DNA of 64,000 bases from Musa acuminata AAA Group. Lineage: Eukaryota > Streptophyta > Magnoliopsida > Zingiberales > Musaceae. The stretch is from the NCBI RefSeq assembly GCF_036884655.1, contig NC_088347.1:14842501-14906500 (forward strand), in the 5' to 3' direction. Below are positions 35,335 to 44,854 of the stretch, one piece after another. Every line of letters begins with the position of its first letter. Within the stretch, counting starts at the first letter, position 1. The position numbers were made by a program, and so were the translations under genes. The notes below the pieces were generated by a model. That model was not told where the DNA came from. It was given only the letters and a program-made list of their open reading frames with translations, and ran no database searches.

Positions 35335-36279
35335 TTATGTAATTTTGAAATAAATTAAGGGCATTTTGATTACCTCAACATCGAAAGTCGTTAAGGCGTA
35401 ATTTGCCAACTCGCCTTTGTTGATTTTCTCCTCGTCTTCGGAGGAGCTCGATTCATCCAAAGTCACCTTCTTTTTCTTGCGTTCATAGCAAGTAGTTGTG
35501 TTCTTTTTGTTTTTTAATTTTTGTTTCATGAACTTTTTAAATTTCTTAGCAAGGAGTTCAAGTTCACCATCACTTGAGCTTATGCTCGAGTGGTCTTCAA
35601 TTGTTCTAAGTCTGAAATCCTTCTTGTTCTTTGGAATATGGTTCTTGAGTTCCTTTTTTGCCACATTATTTATTTTATAGGTCATTAAAGACCCAATTAG
35701 TTCTTCGAGTAGAAGGTTGTTTAGGTTTTTAGTCTCTTGTATGGCAGTTACTTTTGAATCACAATCTTTAGAAAGAGAACGTAAAATTTTGTTTACAAGT
35801 TCAAAATCCGAAAAACTTTTACCAAGAGCTTTTAAACTATTGACGACATCCATAAAGCAAGTGTACATGTCAACAATAGTTTCGCTCAGCTTCATTTGAA
35901 ACAGCCCGAAATCGTGCATCAAAAAATTAACTTTAGAATCCTTAACACTACTTGTGGCTTCGTGTGTGATTTCAAAAGTATGCCATATATCGAACGTTGT
36001 TTTGCAAGTAGAAATTCGATCAAACTCAGTTTTATCTAAAGTGTAAAATAAGACATTCATAGCCTTTGCATTTAGAGAAAAAGTCTTATTCTCCAAATTA
36101 TTCTAATGGTTCATTGGAAGAGAAGACCTTTGAAAACCGAATTCGACTATATGCCATAAATCAAAATTAAATGAAAGTAAGAAAACTCTCATTCGAGTTT
36201 ACCAATAAGTGTAGTCTATCCGATTAAACAAGGGAGGACGAATGAGAGAGTGACCCTCTTGAAAGCCAAAAAGAGTCAT
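35335..36279 (-). pseudogene. gag of gag-only copy 2
   Basis: It opens at ATG 36279 with an early break; the long open part is 36096-35335 (253 codons). Blocks include F-D-I-W-H-T-F-E-I-T-H-E, V-D-M-Y-T-C-F, S-L-K-A-L-G-K-S-F-S-D-F-E-L and S-S-I-S-S-S-D. The knuckle position reads T-T-C-Y-E-R-K-K-K-K, keeping one Cys and losing the rest. Then S-S-S-S-E-D-E-E and A-N-Y-A-L-T, after which homology to the full Sirevirus stops. This is the longest open gag frame in the window and is nearly intact. Confidence 0.8.
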
Positions 36280-36328
36280 TTCTCATTGGGTGTTAAACCA
36301 AATGAGAAAACGAGGCTCTGATACCAAC

Positions 36329-37929
36329 TATTAGGAATGAGTTGGCACTAAGAGGGGGGATAAAAATGTCGGTTTCAAAAAATCCCTTCGTATAATAAAA
36401 TCGAACTAAAAAATGCTTAACTTTGAAAGTGAAGTAAGAGTGTATTGAAAGCAGTTTGTAGTTAATGTAAATTACAAGAAGTAAATGCAAACCAGAGAAC
36501 ACGCCAATTTTATAGTGGTTCAATCGTTGTGACCTACATCCACTCCACCGATTCCTCTTCCGTCGAGGCCACCGGTATCCACTATCGATCTTTCTTTAAT
36601 AGGCGAAGATCAACCTCCTTCTTACACCCCTCTTCTCCTTTTACCGGGTTTAGAAGACAACCCTTACAAGCACTCACTCCTCTCTCAAACTATTCTAACA
36701 CTTAGACTAGAGGAGGATTCTCATAAGAAATTTCTACAGTGTTTTTTCCTTTTTAAATTCTCTATGCTTGTGTTTTTTAACTAGGGTTGAGAGGGATATT
36801 TATAGGCTTCAAGTTGATTCAAACTTGGAGCCTAAAAAGGTCTCATCCCAGGTTTCCTAGGTACTAGCGGTACCACCATCGTTGCTAGGTGGTACTACCA
36901 CCATAGGATCTGGTACCGGGTGGTACCACCACCAAACAGGGGCGGTACCACCGTCGAACAGGGGGGATACCACCGCTAGCAGCATTGCTACCGGTGGTAT
37001 GCTGTCGGTGGTACCACCACCTAGGAATCTTGGAGTGTTGTTCCCCAAGCGGTGCCACCGCCAGCCTTAGTAGTGCCACCGTCGGCCAGGGTTTTAGTAC
37101 CCTGGTTGGGCCTTGAATCCAACCCAAACCAATCCAACTTCAGGCCCAATTGGCCCCTAACATAGTTGATGGGATTACCTCCCAATCCCAACTCTAATTA
37201 TATGCTAACTATGATTCATAAGACATATTCTAAGCAAGATAAGTCTGATTTCTTTCGACAAGCTTTTGGCGATCTTCCAACGACTTCCGACGATCTCTCG
37301 GCAATATTCCGACGAACTCCTAGCAAGCTCTTGGACTTCACGATAATCTTCTTGGTTAGTTCCAACGAGCTTCTCTGGCAAGCTCCTGGACTTCTCGGTT
37401 GGTTTTGGTAGAACTTCTAACGAACGTTCGGACTTCCGACGAACTCTCGAACTTCCAACGAAATCATGTTCTTGACTCTGGGATTTCATTTTGCTTTATG
37501 CCTTGCTATCGTAGTTAATCCTGTACACACAAAAACACGCTTCAATCTAGACAATTATTACTAAGTATGAATCATGTTGTCTGGCATGTTATTGGTCCAT
37601 TGACGCTTCGTATGATTCTTCGATGCATCGTCATCTCTTGCGGTCTATTGTACAATTAGCCAGTTGACCTATGCAACTTCGATATCCTTGATGCAATATC
37701 CACTCTTCTTGGCCCGATTCCCGAATCCATGGCCCGAAGCCTTCTGTCGATACGTCGATTGATCCTCCGGCTCGACGTCCAATCTTCTGACACATTTTCC
37801 TCCGGCCCAACATGATTATTTCTGCTTTAATTATCTCTTCCTGATCGAAGCATCTTGTGTCACTCAAAACGTAGATTAAATCATAAACACTTATCAATTG
37901 GTTTCATCATCAAAATCCGAGATTCGGCA
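36329..37929 (-). repeat. 5' LTR of gag-only copy 2
   Basis: It is 1601 bases and starts TATTAGG (worn TGTTAGG). The TATA box is the complement of 36797-36805 and the palindromic GGTACCACC core is about 36865-37080. It ends GATTCGGCA, worn from GATTCAACA. Confidence 0.85.
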
Positions 37930-39000
37930 CATATATCATAAATACAACTGTGTCCAAGAGGAAACAAGATGAAGTGAATAATGCATACCTGTGGCATTAT
38001 AGGCTAAGTCATATCTAAGAGGGAAGCATTCAAAAGTTGCCGATGGATAGATACTTAGATTCATTTGACTATGAGTCATATACAATTTGCGAATATTGAC
38101 TTCATGGAAAATTGACCAACTCTCCATTTAGTGGAACTGAAAAGAGAGCCACTAAGTTATTGGAACTCATACATAGCGATGTTATGGTCTCATGTCAACA
38201 CAAGCCATAGGTAATTACTCCTACTTCATTACTTTCACTGATAATTACTTTAGGTACTGACATATGTACTTGATGAAGTACAAGTCTGAAGCCTTCGAGA
38301 AATTCATGGAGTATAAGAATGAAGTAGAGAACCAGACTGGAAAGAGTATCAAGACTCTTCGATTAGATCGAGGAGGTGAGTACTTAAGTATAGAGTTTAC
38401 TCTTCGTCAAGGACCATAGGATTCTATCCTAATGGACACCTCCTTATACATCTCGGCTTAATAGTGTATCCAAAAGGAGGAATCGTACACTATTAGACAT
38501 GGTGTGATCCATGATCAATTTCGTTAACATACCTATCTCATTCTGGGGACATGCCATAGAGTCCACAGCTTATCTTGTGAATAGAGTTCCAACTAAGTCG
38601 CTAGTGTCTACACTATATGAGATATGGAAAGGGAACAAACCCGATCTTAAGGTTGTTAAGACTTGGGGTTGCCTTACCCACGTTAAGAGATATAACCCCA
38701 ATAAGTTGAAATCTATGATTGAGCTATACAAATTCATAAGATACCCTAAGGAAACTTGTGGGTATTATTTTGATCACCCCGAGAATCAAAAAGTCTTTGT
38801 AACCAAGAGGGCAATGTTCCTTGAGAAGGAACACATTTTTTGTGGAGATAGTGGGAGCATGATAGAGTTGAGCGAGATTGGAGAACCAAGCTTAACCATC
38901 ATTCCACAGCCCGAGTATGTTCAGGTACCTAGCATACAAGTTCCAACTTTATGTAGGTTTGGTATAGTACCATATCCTCCTGAGAAATATGTATGATATA
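37930..39000 (+). pseudogene. A1 pre-integrase and integrase
   Basis: It resumes the frame cut at 32856 (I-I-N-T-T-V-S-K-R-K). Then come the pre-integrase block, a first integrase part with frameshifts (H-S-D-V near 38175, D-R-G-G-E-Y near 38365-38385), and a good open stretch 38511-38996: I-S-F-W-G-H, N-R-V-P-T-K-S, Y-E-I-W-K-G-N-K-P, V-K-T-W-G-C and Y-P-K-E-T-C-G-Y-Y-F. The N-G-V-S-E-R block near 38460-38480 is damaged, so the catalytic glutamate is not secure. Confidence 0.78.
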
Positions 39001-39840
39001 TTAGAGGAGAGGATGTTGAGGATATTGATCCTCAAACATACGACAAGGTAATTATGAGTATAGACTCCGAGAAGTAGCAAGAAGCCATGAATTCTAAGAT
39101 AGTTTTCATATACCCCATCATGGTTTGGAACTTAGTTAATGCACCTAAGCGTATCGTACCCATTGGTTACAAATAGATCGTCAAGAAAAAGATCGGAGTA
39201 GATGAAAAGATAGAGACCTATAAAGTGAGGCTAATGGCTAAGGGGTACCATCAAAAGTAAGGTGTTAACTATAATGAAATCTTCTCGCCCGTAGCTATGA
39301 TAAAAATTATTTGAATTCTATTAGCTATTACTGTACACTATGATTATGAGATCTAGCATATGAATGTGAAAATCGTGTTCCTCAATGGCAACCTTGAGGA
39401 TGAGGTGTATATGATATAGCCTAAGGGATTTGTATCCAAAGAAGATCTAGATAATATATGCAAGTTACTTAGGTTCATCTATATACTAAAGTAAGCTTCT
39501 CGAAGCTAGAACATAAGATTTGATATGACAATCAGATCTTATAATTTCGTTAAAAATGAAGATGAGTCTTGTGTGTTAACAAAGATAAGTGGGAGCGCTA
39601 TCGCCTTTTTAGTATTATATATGGATGATATTTTGATAATTGGGAATGACATAAGAATGCTCTCTATAGTAAAGGCGCTATCTAGATATTTCTCTCTGAA
39701 TAACTTAGGGGAAACATCCTATATCTTGGGGATTGGATCTATAGAGATAGATCTAACATGATGCTTGGCTTATCCAAATCTAGGTACATAGATACCATTA
39801 TCAAAAGATTTAGTATGAAAAATTTCAAGAGAGGCCTCAT
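39001..39840 (+). pseudogene. A1 reverse transcriptase
   Basis: It has scattered RT blocks with several stops: I-D-P-Q-T-Y near 39025, K-K-K-I-G-V-D near 39185, A-x-G-Y near 39240, then an open stretch 39525-39761 with the catalytic box L-Y-M-D-D-I-L-I-I-G-N-D near 39615-39655 and the S-Y-I-L-G-I block. It is collinear with A2 RT (57271-56288). Confidence 0.78.
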
Positions 39841-40605
39841 ATTAATGTGACATGGGATATCACTTTCTAGGAGTATGCCCCTAAAGACTCTTGAAGAAAT
39901 GACAAACATAGATAAGATACCCTATGCCTCAGCGATAGGATCTATCATGTATGCTATGTACCAGGCTTGATATAGTACATATTCTGAGTATCATGAGTAG
40001 GTATCAAGCGGATCTAGGCTTGGAGCACTAGAAAGCAGTAAAGTATGTCCTTAAGTACTTAAGAAGGACTAATGATCTTTTACTAGTATATGGAAGAAGT
40101 AGCCTCAAGGTTGAGAGCTATATAGACTTGAGTTTCCAGTCCAATGTCGATGATAGCAAGTCTAATTCTGAGTATATGTTTACCCTGAATGGATAGTATG
40201 CTGGAAGAGTTACAAGCAAGATACTACTACTGACTTAACTACAAAGGCGGAGTGCATTACTATAACAGAGGTAGTAAAGGAGGGAGTCTAGATAAATAAA
40301 TTCATTATAGATCCGAGAGTTGTGCCGGGCAACGAGGAGCTGATTTTCTTATATTATGACAACAATTGGGTGATTACTCAAGCAAAGGAACCAAGGTCTC
40401 ATCAGAAGTCTAAGCATGTTCTGAGAAGGTTCCACCTAATCAAAGAGATCGTAACCCGAAGAGATATAACAATAGAAAGAGTTACATCCGAATATAATAT
40501 TGTAGATCTACTAATGAAGTCATTATCTCATATTGTCTTTGAGCGTCATAAGGGTCTAATGGGGATCAAACATGTAGGTGATTAGTTTTAGGTCAAGTAG
40601 GAGAT
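39841..40605 (+). pseudogene. A1 RNase H and polypurine tract
   Basis: It contains worn T-R-L-D-I-V-H near 39960, A-E-C-I-T near 40250, and an open part 40322-40585 with Y-Y-D-N-N, A-K-E-P-R-S-H-Q-K-S-K-H-V-L-R-R-F-H and E-R-H-K-G-L-M-G-I. The polypurine tract (gtcaagtaggaga, about 40592-40604) sits against the LTR start at 40606. Confidence 0.8.
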
Positions 40606-42653
40606 TGCTAGTCATAGGTGCCCTATAAGTCAATCACATGAGTGATGACACACGTGACATGATACGTACTCTTTTTGTTTATTATATACTTGATATTTTT
40701 TCTTTCTTTATATTGCTTGTTACATATATTGTAATATCTATGGATCTATGCAATAGGAATCATATCGTGATGAGATCATGATAATGAGATCGATTCACCT
40801 TTAAACATAAACCTTAAATAATCTCAGTCATAGGTTACTCGAAAGGGATATCGAGATAACCGAATAGATTGGTATCTTATATAGCCATCTAGATGATGGA
40901 GGTGACTAGTCTCATAATTACTCATGTGGGGATACTAGGGATACAGTATAGGTACTTATTAGAAAATAAGTTCACTAATCGATCTGCTCATATAATGCTA
41001 GATGGTTTATGATACCTCATTGTCAGACAATGATTCTATTATCTCATGATATATTTGGTTTATAGACTTGAGATGCTAAGGATATCTTGTATGAGTACTC
41101 CACTCTTTGATACCGAACTTATAGATTTGAAAGTTCCAAATCTAACACAACATGTCATCAGGTATAGCTGCCAACCTTTTGAGGGCTATTAAGTGTCAAT
41201 AAAGGAACATCCATTCTTAGTGTCAATAGACAAATATCCTATGTATTCTTGCTTAGAAAAAATCTCTAGCTAGGGTCATTCAAATAAAAAGAGAAAGTTC
41301 TCTCAGAGATTCCTTTTAGAGCGAGACTCCAGTAAAAACCATATAGGCCTAATAGCACCATGCCTAGAATATAGTCTTTTGGATATTTAGATGAATGAGA
41401 GACTATAGATACATAGTAATTAAGGGCATATAGGTCCAATAAATTGGATTCACTTGTATCGTTAAGGGACTACGACGTAGTGGCCTAGTATATGTTGAAT
41501 CTCGTATTTTGATGATGAAACTACTTGATATATGTTTATGATTTAATCTGCGTTTTGAGTGACGCAGGATGCTTCGATTAGGATGAGACAATTAAAGCAG
41601 GAAAATCATGTTGTGCCGAAGGAACATGTCAGAAGATTGGACGTCGGGCCGGTGGATCGGTCAACGTATCGACAGAAGACTTCGGGCCGTGGACTCGGGC
41701 ATCGGGCAAAGAAGAGCGGGTATTGTGCCAAGGATATCGGAGTTGCGGAGTCAACTGGCCGATTGGGCAATAGGCTGCACGAGAGGACGATGCGCTGAAG
41801 AATCGGACGAAGCGTCGAGGGACCAATGACATGTCGGACAACTTGGTTAATTGCTTAGGATTAATTGTCTCGATCGAAGTTTGGTTTTGTTGTGCAGGAT
41901 TAACTATGATAACGATGAAGACATAAAGCGAAACAAAGTGTCGGAGTCAAGCGCGAAGGATTTGTTGCGAGTTCGAGAGTTCGACGGAAGTCCGAAGGTT
42001 CGTCGGGAATGCTACCGGAACTAGCCGAGAATGAGTTGGGAGCTTGCCGAAGGCTTTTTCGGAAGCTCGCCGGAAGGTTCGTTGGAAGTTCGCGGAGCTC
42101 GCCGAGAAAGATCGGAGCTTGCCGACGAAGCTCGTTGAAACTCGCTAAGATCAAATCGTGAAGTCTAGGAGCTTGCCGGGAGTCCGCAGAATGGTTTCCG
42201 AGAATTCATCGGAAGACCGCCGGAAGTTTGCCGGAAGCTCGCCAGAAGAAGTCTTGACTTGCGGACTTTGTAAATAGCTTAGAAAATGTCTTTAAATTCA
42301 TAGTTAGCACGTTAATAAGGGTTAGGATTAGGTGTTAATCCTATAACCCAAGTAGGGGCCAATTAGGCCCAAGTTCGGACTGGTTTGGACCAAGTTTGGA
42401 GCCAAACCAAGTGAGTTGGAATAGTGAAAGAGGTGCCACCGCCAGGGTTGGAGGTAGCACCGCCCAGGCTATGTCTTCCAGCGAGGCTGGGAGGTGCAAC
42501 CGCCCCAGCCAGGAGGTGCAACCGCCAGGGCTGCGAGGCTGGGAGGTGCAACCGCCCCATCCAAGAGGTGCAACCGCCCAGAGCTCAGTCTTCGAGCTAG
42601 ACTGGGCGGTGCAACCTCCTCTGTCAAGAGGTAGCACCGCCAGAGCTCAAGTT

Positions 42654-43010
42654 TCGAGCTCTGCCAGGCGATGCAACCACCGAGCTCAGTCTTCGAGCTC
42701 TGGCAGAGAGGTGCATCAGCCTGAGCTCAGTCTCGAGCTCTGCCAGGTGATGCAACCACCGAGCTCAGTCTTCGAGCTCTGGCAGAGAGGTGCATCAGCC
42801 TGAGCTCAGTTTCGAGCTCTGCTAGGTGATGCAACCACCGAGCTCAGACTTCGAGCTCTGCCAGGCGGTGCAACCACCGAGCTCAGTCTTCGAGCTCTGC
42901 CAGGTGATGCAACCATCGAGCTCAGTCTTCGAGCTCTGGCAGAGAGGAGCAATCGCCTGAGCTCAGTCTTCGAGCTCTGCCAGGCGGTGCCACCTCTCCA
43001 GTCAAGAGGT
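42654..43010. repeat. 39-40 bp tandem array of palindromic units
   Basis: There are about nine units, each starting cgagctctgccagg or cgagctctggcagag and ending gagctcagtctt. The units alternate between two types (one with gatgcaaccacc, one with aggtgcatcagcc), so part of the array is a 79-bp higher-order repeat. Each junction forms a gagctc...gagctc inverted pair able to fold. Confidence 0.85.
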
Positions 43011-43087
43011 GCAACCGCCTGATCCCAGAATTCTGGGATTTGATCGATTTGATCGTTTTGAGCTCCAAATTTGAACTGGGTTGGGGC

Positions 43088-43096
43088 CTATAAATA
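43088..43096 (+). promoter_or_regulatory. TATA box of the enlarged solo LTR
   Basis: The motif ctataaata lies in ggggcctataaatacccc, directly after the palindromic array. Expected transcription start is roughly 30 bases downstream. Confidence 0.6.
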
Positions 43097-43619
43097 CCCC
43101 ACCCATTCAGCACTGAAAAGATACAGATCCACACCGAATTCTTGATCTTTTCAGTGATTCTAAGAGCTCAAATTTGTGTAAAGTCCTAAAGTTCTCCTCC
43201 TTCTGTTCTTCAAGTTTTGAGTTGTAAAGAGAGGAGAGAAAGGATCTGTAAAGGTTGTCTCCTGAGCCTGTCAAAAGGAGAGAAACTGTAAAAGGGCAGT
43301 TAGCCTTCGCCCATTGAAGGAAGGCAGCTAGTTGACGTTGGTGACCTCGTCGGAGGAGGAAGCCAAAAGTGGAGTAGGTCAAGACTGACCGAACCACTCT
43401 AAATCTCTGGTTTGCTTTTACCTTGAGCACTTTATCATTACTGCAAACCTCCTACATTGCTACTGCCCTCTGCGCCTTCACGAACAAGTTTCTAAGCTCT
43501 GATCTTTCAGAATCTGCATTCAAACGTAAATCGTGTTTTCATACGATCTTCACACTGCAGTTTTCGCTTACATTCGGATTCCATTTATAACTGCAAATTG
43601 CTTTCTACGTAAAACGCTT

Positions 43620-43935
43620 TTCAAGGTTCAAAACTGCTTTTAGACGCAAAACTACATTTAGACGTAAAATTACGTTTAGACGTAAAACTGCGTTTAGACG
43701 CAAAACTGCGTTTAGACGTAAAACTGCGTTTAGACGTAAAACTGCGTTTAGACATAAAACTGCGTTTAGACGCAAAACTGCGTTTAGACGTAAAACTGCG
43801 TTTGGACGTAAAACTGCGTTTGGATGTAAAACTGAGTTTAGACGCAAACTGCGCTTAGACGCAAACTGCGCTTAGACGCAAACTGTGTTTAGACGCAAAC
43901 TGCGCTTAGACGCAAAACTGCGCTTAGACGCAAAC
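43620..43935. repeat. 18-bp tandem array
   Basis: There are about seventeen copies of gcgtttagacgtaaaact. The last ones are 17 bases (one A lost) with 'gcgcttagacgcaaact'. The array lies in the transcribed part of the LTR, upstream of the C-run. Because the unit is a multiple of three, the minus strand shows a spurious repeat peptide. Confidence 0.9.
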
Positions 43936-44854
43936 TGCACTGTGATTCTGCTTTTATATCGAAATCGATTTTTATCGGACGAACGCAGCTTTCGGTTTTT
44001 AAATCGCTGTAAGATTTCCGCTGCACTAATTCACCCCCCCCCCCTCTTAGTGCTCTCGATCCTAACAGTATATCCACAGTCGATGATTCGAGTAAATTAT
44101 TATGGATATAATAATTCACTAAGCCAAAAGGAGTTTTAATAGGTTTGACTCATGGCCAGCTCGATATTGAGCCTAGAGGGTCACACATATATAGTGGATG
44201 TTGCGATAAATAGATATTCGGATATAAGATATTTGTTAGAGCTCATATCTTATTTGATATCCAATAAGCTCATGAATTATTGGATCCTTTGGATGAGATC
44301 CAATAGGAGCTAATGAGAGATTATTATGTAGAAACCTACTAATCCAAGATGCTTGGGTAGTTGGATGGAGATTCAATACCCAATAGGGTAGGATCCATTA
44401 TGGTTAAGTTGACAATGGGCCTTTGTAAATTGGAGGGAACTAAAGGGTCATAGGCTAGACCCCTTTTGGTTGTCACATCATATTCTCCTCTCTCCCTCTC
44501 CTTCTTAGCTAATAGCTCCTATTTGGGGTATGTGGATAGCAAGAAGGGTCGACCCCTTATTGATTGCATAGTGCACGTAGCTAGGAGATTTGGGCTGCGA
44601 TTTGATGAGCATCTACCCAACCCCTGCCATATGGATCACCGTTAGAGAGGAGGATAGTCGACCTCTTTCATCATCTCCCATAGATCTGTAGGTTTTCAAA
44701 TATATATGATTTCCCTAGGTAATACATCTTTCTTATATATGTAGTTTTCGATTTTATAGGTTTTTATGCATCAATCTTCGCTCGACGATGAAACCTTCTT
44801 TTCTGTGAGAAATTTTAGGATTTTTATTTTTTGTTCTTTCGTTACACATGCGAT

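Larger units (their letters stand above)
32857..37929 (-). mobile_element. Gag-only Sirevirus derivative, copy 2, duplication CATAT
   Basis: It is 5073 bases with an exact CATAT duplication (32852-32856, 37930-37934). On the minus strand it has 5' LTR 37929-36329, a primer-binding site near 36328-36315, gag 36279-35335, AT-rich filler, polypurine tract 33832-33817, and 3' LTR 33816-32857. Its layout and deletion points match copy 1, so both descend from one pol-less source. The 3' LTR is only 960 bases, because its palindromic core and TATA region are deleted. Confidence 0.88.
41493..44067 (+). mobile_element. Solo Sirevirus-type LTR enlarged by tandem arrays, duplication GTATA
   Basis: It runs TGTTGAATCTCG to GATCCTAACA, 2575 bases, with an exact GTATA duplication (41488-41492, 44068-44072). 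It is of the same subfamily as the solo LTR at 8477-10155 but in the opposite orientation, and about 0.9 kb longer because of two tandem arrays (42654-43010 and about 43620-43935). The TATA box is at 43088-43096 and a C-run (44033-44045) lies before the end. No internal region is present. Confidence 0.92.
40606..44854 (+). repeat. A1 3' LTR, first copy, interrupted and end-trimmed
   Basis: It starts TGCTAGTCATAGG and is split by 41493-44067; without that it is about 1.67 kb. It stops at ...acacatgcgat, lacking the last thirty or so bases of the family (ending ...TTTCNCAACA), and runs straight into another LTR start at 44855. The TATA box expected near 44410 is worn (tttgtaaat). Confidence 0.82.

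Noticed and set aside
43605..43847. Minus-strand open frame encoding a regular hexapeptide repeat (NAVLRL-like)
   Set aside because: It is the translation of the 18-bp tandem array in an LTR. Any frame without a stop in the unit stays open, and there is no other evidence of a gene.
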